Of a DNA stretch of 64,000 bases, positions 1 through 9,147 are shown piece after piece. The stretch is taken from contig JAJFGS010000003.1 in assembly GCA_021775995.1 (NCBI GenBank), forward strand, positions 1-64,000, read 5' to 3'. A program made the translations under genes and the position numbers. Each line of letters begins with the position of its first letter. The stretch's first letter is position 1. Below the pieces are notes generated by a model. That model saw nothing but the letters and a program-made list of their open reading frames with translations. It made no database searches and was not told the DNA's origin. The stretch is from Alphaproteobacteria bacterium. GTDB lineage: Bacteria > Pseudomonadota > Alphaproteobacteria > Micavibrionales > Micavibrionaceae.

Positions 1-1
1 A

Positions 2-151
2 GCTAAGAAGCGTAAAGCAGCTCCGAAGAGAAAAGCAGCCGCTAAGAAAAGACCTGCGGCTAAGAAGCGTAAAGCAGCTCCGAAGAGAAAAGCAGCCGCT
101 AAGAAAAGACCTGCAGCTAAGAAGCGTAAAGCAGCTGCTAAAAAGAGAAGA
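2..151 (+). repeat. In-frame 57-bp tandem repeat, 2.6 copies
   Basis: Copy one (2-58) and copy two (59-115) are identical except for the last base (g versus a). A shorter, diverged third copy follows to 151. Each copy encodes 19 residues, so gain or loss of a unit keeps the frame. Near identity at synonymous sites indicates recent duplication or continuing homogenisation. Confidence 0.9.
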
Positions 152-154
152 TAG
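2..154 (+). CDS. Histone H1-like lysine/alanine-rich protein, C-terminal fragment
   Basis: This is the 3' end of a gene that starts before the window; 50 residues and a TAG stop are visible. The visible part is only Ala, Lys, Arg and Pro, in two copies of a 19-residue unit (starting AKKRKAAPKRK) plus a partial third copy. Such tails are typical of bacterial H1/Hc1-like nucleoid proteins, which bind DNA through charge; that family assignment is inferred from composition. An alternative is the basic tail of another nucleic-acid-binding protein. The start and any folded domain lie outside the window. A strong terminator follows 30 bases after the stop. Confidence 0.6.
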   Translation, partial: AKKRKAAPKRKAAAKKRPAAKKRKAAPKRKAAAKKRPAAKKRKAAAKKRR

Positions 155-183
155 TCTTTTCTAGCTTTATTTAAAATTTAATG

Positions 184-213
184 ATCACCCGTTCTTGTAG
201 CGGGTGATTTTTT
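184..213 (+). terminator. Rho-independent terminator of the H1-like gene
   Basis: A perfect 8-bp stem, atcacccg (184-191) with cgggtgat (201-208), has a 9-base loop and is followed directly by a run of T to 213. It lies 30 bases after the stop of the H1-like gene. Confidence 0.9.
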
Positions 214-252
214 ATGTTCAGATGAATAGATCATTATAACAGCAAGGTTCAG

Positions 253-1953
253 ATGCTTTTACGTTACCGCTTTATGACTACTATAAAACAATGGTTTTCT
301 TCATTGTCACAGTCAAACTGGATAAAATCACTTTCTGTAAAAAAGAAGCCTCTTAAGCTTCCTGCTCCACATACATATGTAGATCAATCAGATATTTCTA
401 AACAATCGCAAAATCATCCTTGTCCAAATTATATGGAGTTAAAAATGCGGTTTCGTGACATTGGTCGCATGAACGGTATTATTGAAGCATTAGGTCGTGA
501 TTTCTTAACAGCTATGCCTGAAGGAGCCTATAAAAGTCGCCTTGGGCAGATTGCCTTTTTGTCTCGTCGTATGCATGAGGACTTAGCCAATAAAAAATTG
601 GCAAGTTATATTGAGAAAGCTTCTGCTCATAAGCGAAAAAACAAAAAGCAATGGGATGATTGGGACAGTGCTAATCTTGCTGAAATGGAGGCAATGTATC
701 GCAATAATTGCTGTATTGCCCCTGAACTTGTTGAGCAAAGTGCTAGATTGAGTTACGAGGGTCGTCGCCATCATCGTGATGTCATGAAAAATAATGATTG
801 GAAGTCAGCAAAGGTCTTTCTACAGCAAATGATAGACTTACAGCGAAAAATTGCTGATGTAAAATGTTCGACAGGAGATACACATAGTATTGATCCTGCT
901 TATCAAGCTTTAATGCGTGAATATATTCCATATACTAATTTAGAAGATATTGATCGCTTATTTGCTGAATTCAAAACAGGACTTGATACTTTATTGCCGC
1001 GCATTTTAAAAAAACAAAAATTAAGAAAAAAGACTATTCCATTTGAAGGTCAATTTTCATCAGAACTTCAATTATGGTTGAATAAATCTTTGTTGCAAGG
1101 TTTTGGTTTTGATTTTGAACGTGGTGGTCTTTATGAAACAGGGCACAATCCAGTAGAAGGCGGGACGCCTGATGATACACGCTTGGTTATAAAAACATCA
1201 GATACAGAAAATTTTCTAGAATCTATGAAAAGCACCCTTCATGAAGGCGGTCATGGACTTTATATTCAGGGTTTGCCGCGTAGAGAGTGGCGTTATCAAC
1301 CTGTTGGACAAGATTTAGGGGCAGCAGTACAGGAATCGCAAGCTTTGCTTATTGAGATGGTTATTGGGCGTATGCCAGAATTTTTTGAATATTTATCTCC
1401 TCGTGTAGAGGGGTTATTTCAAAAATTTGGTAAAGACTTTATGAGTGCTGAAAACTTATATGCCCTAAAAACACAGGTCAAAATGAGCTCTGATCGTAAA
1501 AACGCTGATGAGGTAAGTTATTTTTACCACATCAATATGCGAATGAAGTTAGAGCGAGATATGATTGCGGGGCGTTTATCGGTCTCTGATCTGCCAGATG
1601 CGTGGAATGCCATGACAAAAGAGTTTTCGGGGGAAGAGCCTGAAACCTATGCGAAAGGTTGCTTGCAGGATGTGCATTGGTTTGTTGGTAAAATAGGGTA
1701 CTATCCTGCTTATACATTGGGGCATATGATGGCAGCACAAATTAATGATCGTATGAAGCGTGATATTCAAAATATGCCTGAATTGGTATCTAAAGGACAA
1801 TTTCTATCTATTAGGAATTGGCTTGGTGAAAATATTCATTCAAAAGGTCGCTTACAGCACACAAATAAGCTTATGGAAGGTGTAACGGGTATGGGTTTAT
1901 CTTCAAAACCTCTTTTAAATCATTTTGAAGATCGTTATCTGAATGCGGCTTAA
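253..1953 (+). CDS. M32 family metallocarboxypeptidase (carboxypeptidase Taq type)
   Basis: Predicted zinc carboxypeptidase that removes C-terminal residues from peptides in the cytoplasm. The family zinc motif appears as HEGGH at residues 330-334. A glutamate at 361, in QESQ where the family usually has HESQ, fits the third metal ligand. Near the C-terminus GYYPAYTLGH matches the conserved M32 segment. The protein has 566 residues against about 500 for the family; the surplus is a basic, low-complexity N-terminus of about 60 residues with no clear signal peptide. An AAGG lies just before the chosen ATG; a second ATG at 274 is possible. It stands alone between a terminator and a hairpin-rich intergenic stretch. 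Confidence 0.88.
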   Translation: MLLRYRFMTTIKQWFSSLSQSNWIKSLSVKKKPLKLPAPHTYVDQSDISKQSQNHPCPNYMELKMRFRDIGRMNGIIEALGRDFLTAMPEGAYKSRLGQIAFLSRRMHEDLANKKLASYIEKASAHKRKNKKQWDDWDSANLAEMEAMYRNNCCIAPELVEQSARLSYEGRRHHRDVMKNNDWKSAKVFLQQMIDLQRKIADVKCSTGDTHSIDPAYQALMREYIPYTNLEDIDRLFAEFKTGLDTLLPRILKKQKLRKKTIPFEGQFSSELQLWLNKSLLQGFGFDFERGGLYETGHNPVEGGTPDDTRLVIKTSDTENFLESMKSTLHEGGHGLYIQGLPRREWRYQPVGQDLGAAVQESQALLIEMVIGRMPEFFEYLSPRVEGLFQKFGKDFMSAENLYALKTQVKMSSDRKNADEVSYFYHINMRMKLERDMIAGRLSVSDLPDAWNAMTKEFSGEEPETYAKGCLQDVHWFVGKIGYYPAYTLGHMMAAQINDRMKRDIQNMPELVSKGQFLSIRNWLGENIHSKGRLQHTNKLMEGVTGMGLSSKPLLNHFEDRYLNAA

Positions 1954-2010
1954 TTATAATAATATTTAAAATTTTATTGCTTTTTATCAAAACCCCCTAA
2001 AAATCATACT

Positions 2011-2103
2011 TATTTTTAAAAATAGGAGTAGATTGTATTTTGTATCAAATATCTTGATACGAGCGTAATCTCTTAAGATTACATTTTGGAAAGGAAATTT
2101 TCC
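2011..2103 (+). promoter_or_regulatory. Hairpin-rich leader of the 37-residue protein
   Basis: Three inverted repeats stand in a row: the palindrome tatttttaaaaata (2011-2024), a perfect 7-bp hairpin (2042-2048 with 2054-2060) and a second perfect 7-bp hairpin with a 4-base loop (2065-2071 with 2076-2082). A ribosome-binding AAGGA (2091-2095) sits in the loop of a possible weak stem GGAAA/TTTCC (2088-2092 with 2099-2103). The repeats are seen directly; a regulatory role as attenuator, protein-binding leader or small RNA is inference. No known riboswitch was recognised. Confidence 0.45.
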
Positions 2104-2217
2104 ATGCAAAGTTCTAAACCACAACAAAAACCACAAGCACCTCAAGCTGCTGCTAATAAACCAGGTCAAAAACCTGCGGCTACGCCAGGTGATAAAAAAG
2201 GTGGTAAGAAAAAATAA
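2104..2217 (+). CDS. 37-residue Pro/Gln/Ala/Lys-rich basic protein, unknown
   Basis: An ATG follows AAGGA with an 8-base gap and opens a frame of 37 codons ending in TAA. The product is low-complexity: Gln/Pro/Ala in the first half and Gly/Lys in the second, ending GGKKK. There is no hydrophobic segment. The good ribosome-binding site and a terminator-like hairpin 28 bases after the stop support an expressed unit. No function is recognised; the basic tail suggests nucleic-acid or surface binding, but that is a guess. Confidence 0.55.
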   Translation: MQSSKPQQKPQAPQAAANKPGQKPAATPGDKKGGKKK

Positions 2218-2244
2218 TATAACCAAATTAGGTTATAGTTACAG

Positions 2245-2280
2245 CCCTGCCATGCTGCGAAGCACGACAGGGTTTTATTT
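2245..2280 (+). terminator. Terminator after the 37-residue gene
   Basis: The 12-base arms 2245-2256 and 2261-2272 pair with two mismatches around a gcga loop, followed by ttttattt. It separates the small gene from thrC. Confidence 0.7.
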
Positions 2281-2337
2281 TGTCCATCTTTAACGTAAAA
2301 ACGGTGACAAGAACTCAGTATTATGGTTTAAAAAGAC

Positions 2338-3732
2338 ATGACAAATTATATTTCGACTCGTGGTGGTGTACCTCCTCAAAATTTTACAGAAGTGTTATTA
2401 CAGGGTTTGGCCGCAGATGGCGGGCTTTTTATTCCAGATGTTTGGCCAAAATTTGATTTAGAAAAAATGCGTGAACTTGCGGGTCTTCCTTATGCAGAAG
2501 TTGCAAAATATGTTATTTCACCATTTGTTGAAAATGATATTTCTTCCCCTGTATTGGAAAAACTTTTAAATGAAGTGTATGGCCGTAATTTTTCTCATTC
2601 AGCTATGGCCCCATTGGTTCAAATTAGTCCAAATGTTTGGGTCATGGAATTATTTCATGGACCAACATTAGCTTTTAAAGATTATGCATTACAACTTTTA
2701 GGGCAATTATTTGATCATGTTTTAGAAGAACGTGGCGAACACGTAACAATTGTTGGGGCGACCTCAGGTGATACGGGTAGTGCTGCTATAGAGGCCTGTA
2801 AGGGGTGTAAGAATATAGATATTTTTATTCTGCATCCTGAAGGCAGAACATCAGAAGTTCAGCGTCGTCAAATGACAACAATAGAAGCCCCTAACGTCCA
2901 TAATATTGCGTTAAAAGGGACATTTGATGATTGTCAAAATATGGTTAAGGCTATGTTTAATGATAAGAAATTTAGAAATGACATTCGAATGTCTGCCGTC
3001 AATTCAATAAATTGGGCCCGCATTATGGCACAAATTGTTTATTATGTTTCTGCCTCTTTGGCACTTGGTGGACCATCGCGTAAAGTGTCTTTTGCCGTAC
3101 CTACGGGAAATTTTGGAAATATTTATGCGGCTTATGCAGCACGTCAAATGGGGCTACCCATTAAACGTTTAATTATTGGTTCTAATAAAAATGATATTTT
3201 AACGCGTTTTTTTGAAACAGGCACCATGAAAACAGGTATTGTTGAATCCTCTCTCTCACCGAGTATGGATATTCAAATATCTAGTAATTTTGAGCGGTAT
3301 CTTTGTGATCTTTTAGATCGTGATACGAAGAGTATTAATACTTTAATGGATTCCTTTAAGAAAAAAGGAGCCTTTAATATAGGTTCGCAATATATGGATA
3401 AAATGCGTAAAGAGTTTGATGCCCATCGTTGTGATGACAAGCAGACACAAATGCTAATGAAGGCCTGTTATCAGGAAACAGGCTATATTCTTGATCCACA
3501 TACGGCTGTGGGCTTATTTGCCGGTATGCAGGTGCGTGAAGACCCTTCTGTACCGCTGGTATCTCTTGCTTGTGCGCACCCATCCAAGTTTCCTGATGCC
3601 GTTGAGCAGGCTATAGGTATTCGTCCTGAACTTCCCCCTCATCTTGCTGATCTTTATGATCGTAAAGAGTATGTGACTGTTCTCGAAAATGATCTTTCTA
3701 AAGTACAAGAGTTTATTAAAAGTAATATTTAA
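2338..3732 (+). CDS. thrC: Threonine synthase
   Basis: Converts O-phosphohomoserine to L-threonine with pyridoxal phosphate, the last step of threonine synthesis. The 464-residue length fits the long bacterial/fungal class. The N-terminus (YISTRGG) and the segment FHGPTLAFKD, with the PLP lysine at residue 114, are diagnostic. GATSGDTGSAA and the phosphate-binding PTGNFGN are also present. It is the first gene of a plus-strand group with the M16 peptidase (10-base gap) and the GNAT gene, an order common in alphaproteobacteria. Confidence 0.96.
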   Translation: MTNYISTRGGVPPQNFTEVLLQGLAADGGLFIPDVWPKFDLEKMRELAGLPYAEVAKYVISPFVENDISSPVLEKLLNEVYGRNFSHSAMAPLVQISPNVWVMELFHGPTLAFKDYALQLLGQLFDHVLEERGEHVTIVGATSGDTGSAAIEACKGCKNIDIFILHPEGRTSEVQRRQMTTIEAPNVHNIALKGTFDDCQNMVKAMFNDKKFRNDIRMSAVNSINWARIMAQIVYYVSASLALGGPSRKVSFAVPTGNFGNIYAAYAARQMGLPIKRLIIGSNKNDILTRFFETGTMKTGIVESSLSPSMDIQISSNFERYLCDLLDRDTKSINTLMDSFKKKGAFNIGSQYMDKMRKEFDAHRCDDKQTQMLMKACYQETGYILDPHTAVGLFAGMQVREDPSVPLVSLACAHPSKFPDAVEQAIGIRPELPPHLADLYDRKEYVTVLENDLSKVQEFIKSNI

Positions 3733-3742
3733 AAGGTAACAA

Positions 3743-5005
3743 ATGACTCTTCAATCAACAAAATTAGAGAATGGTCTGCGGATTGTAACGGATACAGTAT
3801 CAACAGTAGAATCCGTTGCTGTTGGTATTTGGTGTGATGTTGGAACACGCCATGAAAATATGAAGCAAAATGGTATTGCTCATATGGTTGAGCATATGAT
3901 GTTTAATGGTACACCGACACGAACAGCGAAAGATATTGTTGAACAGATTGAAAATGTAGGTGGCCAGATGAATGCCTATACATCACGTGAAAATACGGCC
4001 TATTATGTTCATCTTTTAAAAGATGACTTATCGCTTGCGCTTGATGTTTTAAGCGACATGATACAGCGTCCAACGTTTCCGGATGTAGATTTGGAAAAAG
4101 AGCGCGGTGTCATTATTCAAGAAATTGGTATGGTCAATGATACGCCTGATGATTTAGTTTTTGATATTTACCAAGAAACAGCTTATCCGGCGCAATCGCT
4201 TGGTACGCCTATATTAGGAACGGCAGATATTGTTCAAAATATGTCTAAAGATAGCTTGTTTGGTTATGTCAAAAATTTTTATAATCCTGAAAATTTAATT
4301 TTATCTGCTGCTGGAAACGTTGATCATGTTGATTTAGTGGCTTTAGCAGAAAAGTTATTTGTCGATCTTCCTGCTTCCAATAAATCCACTTATCAAAAAG
4401 CGGATTATAAAGGTGGTGAGCACCGCGCTCATAAAGAATTAGAGCAATCACATATTGTTTTAGGGTTTCAGGGTGTTAAGAAAAAAGATCCTGATTATTA
4501 CGCTGCTGCGTTGTTATCAACGGTTTTGGGTGGTGGCATGTCATCACGTTTATTTCAAGAGGTGCGTGAGAAACACGGTCTGGTTTATTCAGTCTATTCA
4601 TCGCATACGGGATATTCTGATGATGGTCAGTTTGAAATTTATGCAGGGACAGGGCCTGATAAATTGACAAAACTTATTCCCGTTATTTGTGATGAAGTAC
4701 AAAGAATATGCCAAGAAAATATAAGTTCAGATGAATTGCAACGTGCTAAATCTCAACTACGTTCTGGTATTCTTATGGGGCGTGAATCTATGTTGTCACG
4801 TGCGAATAGGCAGGCCAAACACGTAATGAGCTTTGATGAAGACTTTAATTTATCTTCTTTATTAGAAAAGATTGAAAAAATTAACAGTCAAGACATACAA
4901 AAGATAGCGACAAAAATTTTCAAGACGCAACCAACATTGGCCGCGTTAGGACCATTAGAAACCCTCGAATCTTATGATAAAATTCAAAAAAGATTGGCCG
5001 CTTAA
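3743..5005 (+). CDS. M16 family zinc peptidase (processing-peptidase type)
   Basis: Zinc endopeptidase of the pitrilysin / mitochondrial processing peptidase family. The inverted zinc motif HMVEH is at residues 47-51, and the downstream ligand glutamate lies in the conserved ERGVIIQEI segment about 75 residues later. The second half has the inactive-domain pattern including GGGMSSRLFQEVREKHGLVY. The length of 420 residues is normal for the single-chain bacterial MPP-like form. No signal peptide is visible, so the cytoplasm is most likely. It sits between thrC and the GNAT gene, whose start overlaps its end by 32 bases. The physiological substrate is unknown. Confidence 0.93.
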   Translation: MTLQSTKLENGLRIVTDTVSTVESVAVGIWCDVGTRHENMKQNGIAHMVEHMMFNGTPTRTAKDIVEQIENVGGQMNAYTSRENTAYYVHLLKDDLSLALDVLSDMIQRPTFPDVDLEKERGVIIQEIGMVNDTPDDLVFDIYQETAYPAQSLGTPILGTADIVQNMSKDSLFGYVKNFYNPENLILSAAGNVDHVDLVALAEKLFVDLPASNKSTYQKADYKGGEHRAHKELEQSHIVLGFQGVKKKDPDYYAAALLSTVLGGGMSSRLFQEVREKHGLVYSVYSSHTGYSDDGQFEIYAGTGPDKLTKLIPVICDEVQRICQENISSDELQRAKSQLRSGILMGRESMLSRANRQAKHVMSFDEDFNLSSLLEKIEKINSQDIQKIATKIFKTQPTLAALGPLETLESYDKIQKRLAA

Positions 5006-5582
5006 AAGCATACCAAAAGAAAATCTTTACCCAAAAATTAAGGGAAAAAGGATTTATTTATGCCCTCCTCAAAAAGAAGATTATGAGCAGTGGGTTGAGG
5101 TTCGCCGCCGTAATCAAGATTTTCTTAAGCCTTTTGAACCAAAATGGCCAAATGATGCTCTGAGCGAAGAATTTTTTAAACGCCGACTAAAAAAGCAAAG
5201 CCAAGAGATGGAAGCTGGTCGAGGAGTGTTTTTTCTGATCCGTCATAATCAGAATGAAAATATTGTTGGTGGTATTAATTTAAACAATATTCAGTATGGC
5301 GCAGCGCGAAGTGCTTCGCTTGGTTATTGGTTAGATAAAAATGAAATGAAAAAAGGCTATATGTATGAAGCGGCGAATTTTGTTATTCGCTATGCATTTA
5401 GTGTTTTAAACCTCCATCGTTTGAATGCAGCCTGCTTACCTGATAACAGAGATAGTATTAACTTACTTTTAAAATTAAATTTTGAAGAAGAGGGTTTTGC
5501 AAAAAAATATCTTCAAATTAATGGTGATTTTGAAGATCATCGCCTTTTTGGGCTGTCCAATAAAGCAGAGGATGGCTGTTAA
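4974..5582 (+). CDS. GNAT N-acetyltransferase, RimJ/RimL-like
   Basis: Acetyl-CoA-dependent N-acetyltransferase resembling the ribosomal-protein acetyltransferases RimJ/RimL. The 202-residue chain shows the family order: KRIYLCPPQKEDYEQW near the start, SASLGYWLD, GYMYEAANFVIRYAF, then LHRLNAACLPDN with an asparagine in the expected region, and a C-terminal DHRLFGLS. The start overlaps the M16 gene by 32 bases in another frame, with no good upstream site, so translational coupling is likely. The stop overlaps the stop of the opposing ponA gene by four bases. The substrate cannot be read from the sequence. Confidence 0.88.
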   Translation: MIKFKKDWPLKSIPKENLYPKIKGKRIYLCPPQKEDYEQWVEVRRRNQDFLKPFEPKWPNDALSEEFFKRRLKKQSQEMEAGRGVFFLIRHNQNENIVGGINLNNIQYGAARSASLGYWLDKNEMKKGYMYEAANFVIRYAFSVLNLHRLNAACLPDNRDSINLLLKLNFEEEGFAKKYLQINGDFEDHRLFGLSNKAEDGC

Positions 5583-8293
5583 TAAATTCCGCCTGTTCCT
5601 GTAAAGTTAGGGTCGGTGGTCGGTGCTGGTATTGGTTGTTTTGGTGTAGGTGATGTATAATTTGGCGTTGATCTTGTGCGAGAGCCATCTTCGGATTGAT
5701 AAGAAGGCGGGGTTTGGACAGGAAATTCCACGCGTTCTGGATTTCTGTTTTGTTCAAGTTGGCGTTGACGGTTTGAAAAATAAGAAAAAGAGTTATCTTC
5801 TTGTGATCTATCAGGATTATAAATTTCAACTGACCCGTCGCCATAAATATCTTGCACAGCATCACCTTCATTGACAAAGCTATCATAGCTATAAGGATCA
5901 TCGCCATAAGAGTTAATGATTGTTCCGTCTGCCCCTATAACATCTGCACTATCGGCAAAATTACCACTTCCTGGTTCTGTTCCTGTCACAAAAGCTTCCC
6001 AAATAACATTTTTATCACCTGATTGGGCGAGGCGTCCTGTTTTTGCATTGACACGAACATTTTTAATGCCTGCGGGGACACGGAAAGGTGTAGGTGGTAC
6101 ATCTTTAAGTGCCTCTTTCATAAAAGCACCCCAAATGGGAGCGGAAACGGACGATCCTGTTTCTCTTTTGCCTAATGATTTTGGGTCATCAAATCCAACG
6201 AATACACCAACCACTAAATCTGGAGAAAATCCAATAAACCACGTATCTTTAGACTTATTGGTTGTTCCTGTTTTTCCTGCTAATGGGCGGCCTAATTCAT
6301 TTAAACGACGCGCTGTTCCACGTAAAATAACGCCTTCTAAAATAGACACAATTTGATAAGCGGTCTTTTCATCTGCAATTTGTTCTCTGGTATCTGGAAT
6401 GTTAGGAACTTTTTGACCTTCCCACCGAATGGTGTTTCCGCAATTTGCGCAAGGGCGTTGGTCGTAAGAAAAAATAGTTTCGCCTTTTCTATTCTGGATA
6501 CGATCAATAAAGGTTGGGGTTATTTTTTTACCACCATTCACTAACATGCCGTAAGCAGCTGTTAGACGAAGTAATGTTGTTTCACCAGCACCTAGTGAAT
6601 AAGAAAGGTATTTTTTCATGTCATCAGCAATGCCAAATCGTGTGGCATAATCAACAACAGTTTCCATTCCTAATTTATTGGCCAGCCGTACGGTCATGAG
6701 GTTACGTGATTTTTCAACACCCATCCGAATGGTCGAAGGGCCATAAAATTTATTAGAGTAATTTGTTGGTCGCCAAAAATCACCAGGAGCCTGTTCAATA
6801 ACAAAGGGGGCGTCTAAGACTTTTGTAGAGGGCGTGAAGCCATTATCAAGAGCGGCTAAGTAGACAAAAGGTTTAAAGGCTGATCCCGGTTGACGTAAGG
6901 CTTGTGTAGCACGGTTAAAGCTGGAGGAACTTTGTGTCCAGCCGCCTTGCATCGCCAAAATACGGCCAGTATGTGGGTTAAGAGCTATTAATGCACCTTG
7001 TACTTTCGGCACTTGGCGCAAAATCCATGATTTATCAACTTGCTCAACCAATATAATATCACCTTTGTTTACCACTTGACTGACTCTTATAATTTCAGGA
7101 CCTAAGGCATAGCAATCTTGTAAGCATTTACGTGCCCATCTGACGCCATCTAGTTTTAATTCAATTTTTTCTTTGTTTTCAAAAGCAACTTCTGCGGAAT
7201 TTTGTCCTGTTTTTAAAACAACGCCCATTCTCCATTCTGATAATGTGCCCTCAGGAATGGCAATGTCGGAAAGTTTTGTTGCCCAGTCACTCATTGATTT
7301 TAAATTAGCAACAGGACCGCGCCAGCCATGACGTTTATCATAAGTGCTAAGACCATCACGCAATACTTTAACAGCAATATTTTGTAGTTTAGGATCAACG
7401 CTAGAGCGTACGGAAAGCCCACCTTGATAAAGGCTTTGTTGACCGTATTTTTCTTTTAATTCCCGACGAATTTCTTCTGAGAAAAACCCTGCTTCAATAC
7501 TGTTTGAAAAAGTACGTTTTTCTGTTTTTAAGGGTTGTTCTTGGGCTATTTTAGTTTCTGCAGTTGTAATGTAATCATCTTCATTCATACGTTTGATAAC
7601 CCAATTACGTCGGTTGATTGCTGCATCATATTTGCGGATAGGGTGATAATTATTTGGTGCTTTAGGGAGAGCAGCTAAGTAGGCAACTTCTTCGATAGAA
7701 AGTTCATCTAAAGATTTGTTAAAATAGGTAAGAGCTGCTGCCGTCACTCCGTAAGCGCGTTGTCCTAAAAAAATCTCGTTTAAGTAAAGTTCTAAAATTT
7801 GGTCTTTAGAAAGTGCTTTTTCCATGCGCATGGCAAGAATGGCTTCTTTTATTTTTCTTTCGTAAGAGACTTCATTTGTTAGTAAAAAGTTCTTCGCAAC
7901 TTGTTGGGTAATTGTTGAAGCTCCAACTAATCGGCGGTTTGATCCTGCATTACGAAGGTTTGTAATCATTGCTCGTGCAACAGCATAGGTATCGACACCA
8001 TTATGGTTATTAAAGTTTTTGTCTTCTGCAGATAAAAATGCCTGTTTAACCAAATCTGGAATTTTTTGAATAGGGACGAAAATTCTTTTTTCTTCAGCAT
8101 ATTCTGCCAATAAACCACCATCTCCTGCGTAAATACGCGTGATAATGGAAGGCTCATAATTTTTTAACTGCTCGTGTTCAGGTAAATCTTGACCATAATG
8201 GTGAATAGCAAATGCCACAACGCCAACGCTCCCTATAAGTCCTAAAAACCCTAGGGAGAACAATGCAAGCATAATATTCGTAAACCATTTCAT
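5579..8293 (-). CDS. ponA: Penicillin-binding protein 1A (bifunctional transglycosylase/transpeptidase)
   Basis: Polymerises glycan strands and cross-links stem peptides in the periplasm. One N-terminal membrane anchor (about residues 6-30) precedes the GT51 domain, with catalytic glutamate at residue 90 in SAEDKNF and the ITQQVAKN motif. The transpeptidase has Ser471 and Lys474 in GSAFKPF, an SRN motif, and Lys674 in GKTGTT. At 904 residues it is slightly long because of a Pro/Thr/Ser-rich C-terminal tail of about 60 residues, probably disordered. It is last in the minus-strand run alr-mlaE-mlaF-ponA, 59 bases after mlaF. Confidence 0.96.
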   Translation of the reverse strand: MKWFTNIMLALFSLGFLGLIGSVGVVAFAIHHYGQDLPEHEQLKNYEPSIITRIYAGDGGLLAEYAEEKRIFVPIQKIPDLVKQAFLSAEDKNFNNHNGVDTYAVARAMITNLRNAGSNRRLVGASTITQQVAKNFLLTNEVSYERKIKEAILAMRMEKALSKDQILELYLNEIFLGQRAYGVTAAALTYFNKSLDELSIEEVAYLAALPKAPNNYHPIRKYDAAINRRNWVIKRMNEDDYITTAETKIAQEQPLKTEKRTFSNSIEAGFFSEEIRRELKEKYGQQSLYQGGLSVRSSVDPKLQNIAVKVLRDGLSTYDKRHGWRGPVANLKSMSDWATKLSDIAIPEGTLSEWRMGVVLKTGQNSAEVAFENKEKIELKLDGVRWARKCLQDCYALGPEIIRVSQVVNKGDIILVEQVDKSWILRQVPKVQGALIALNPHTGRILAMQGGWTQSSSSFNRATQALRQPGSAFKPFVYLAALDNGFTPSTKVLDAPFVIEQAPGDFWRPTNYSNKFYGPSTIRMGVEKSRNLMTVRLANKLGMETVVDYATRFGIADDMKKYLSYSLGAGETTLLRLTAAYGMLVNGGKKITPTFIDRIQNRKGETIFSYDQRPCANCGNTIRWEGQKVPNIPDTREQIADEKTAYQIVSILEGVILRGTARRLNELGRPLAGKTGTTNKSKDTWFIGFSPDLVVGVFVGFDDPKSLGKRETGSSVSAPIWGAFMKEALKDVPPTPFRVPAGIKNVRVNAKTGRLAQSGDKNVIWEAFVTGTEPGSGNFADSADVIGADGTIINSYGDDPYSYDSFVNEGDAVQDIYGDGSVEIYNPDRSQEDNSFSYFSNRQRQLEQNRNPERVEFPVQTPPSYQSEDGSRTRSTPNYTSPTPKQPIPAPTTDPNFTGTGGIY

Positions 8294-8352
8294 AGGGGCT
8301 ATTTATGGCATAGGAAAGGGGCTAAAAAAAGGACAAAGTCGTCATAAACAGG

Positions 8353-9147
8353 TTAATTTTGGGCCTTAAAATCAACATGTTTAGTAATAGGTCCATCCGC
8401 ACGACCATGAATAAATTGATCCACGTAGGAATTACCGGAATCATACAGATCATTAACGGAACCATTCCAGATAATATTACCTTCGTAAATCATGGCCACA
8501 TGGTCAGCAATTTTACGAGCGCTTGCCATGTCATGGGTAATGGTTAATGCGGTGGCGCCTAAATCTTTTACACAATTTTTGATAAGATCGTTAATAACGT
8601 CAGCCATAATAGGGTCTAACCCTGTGGTAGGCTCGTCAAAGAAAATTATTTCAGGATTTGTTGCAATGGCGCGGGCTAAACTAACCCGTTTTTGCATCCC
8701 ACCAGAAAGTTCAGCAGGGTATAAGTTACCCGTTTGTGCGAGTAACCCAACTTGTTTTAATTTTTCAATGGCAATATCATGTGCTTCATCACGATGCATT
8801 TTTTTGCCTTGTATTAAACCAAAGGCTATATTTTCCCATACTTTCATTGAGTCAAATAAGGCGCCACCTTGAAATAACATACCAAACTTCCCCATAAGTT
8901 CATCTCGGGCTTTGGTATCAATATGAGTGGTTTCAACCCCATCAATTTTGATAGAGCCAGAATCGGGCTGCATGAGGCCAATGATACATTTTAATGTTAC
9001 GGATTTCCCTGACCCCGATCCGCCAATAATTACCATAGATTCACCAGTATTAACGGTTAAATCAATGCCATTTAGAACATGTTTTGTACCAAAGGATTTT
9101 TTAACATCCTGCATTTCAATCTTTGCCACTGGTGAATTAGATGTCAT
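8353..9147 (-). CDS. mlaF: ABC transporter ATPase MlaF (phospholipid transport)
   Basis: ATPase subunit of the inner-membrane MlaFE complex, which drives phospholipid exchange between the membranes and maintains outer-membrane lipid asymmetry. It has Walker A GGSGSGKS, signature LSGGMQKR, Walker B with EIIFFDEPTTGLDP, and an H-loop ITHD. The GGMQKR signature and the 264-residue length are typical of the Mla/Ttg2A/MKL subfamily. Its start overlaps the mlaE stop by four bases (ATGA), so the two are translationally coupled. No mlaD gene follows; the next gene is ponA. Confidence 0.93.
   Translation of the reverse strand: MTSNSPVAKIEMQDVKKSFGTKHVLNGIDLTVNTGESMVIIGGSGSGKSVTLKCIIGLMQPDSGSIKIDGVETTHIDTKARDELMGKFGMLFQGGALFDSMKVWENIAFGLIQGKKMHRDEAHDIAIEKLKQVGLLAQTGNLYPAELSGGMQKRVSLARAIATNPEIIFFDEPTTGLDPIMADVINDLIKNCVKDLGATALTITHDMASARKIADHVAMIYEGNIIWNGSVNDLYDSGNSYVDQFIHGRADGPITKHVDFKAQN

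Noticed and set aside
5518-5907. Minus-strand open frame of 129 codons at the ponA end
   Set aside because: Lies in another frame of ponA's low-complexity C-terminal tail; no ribosome-binding site and no family.
8492-8872. Plus-strand open frame of 126 codons opposite mlaF
   Set aside because: Antisense frame of a strongly conserved ABC ATPase; no start signal.
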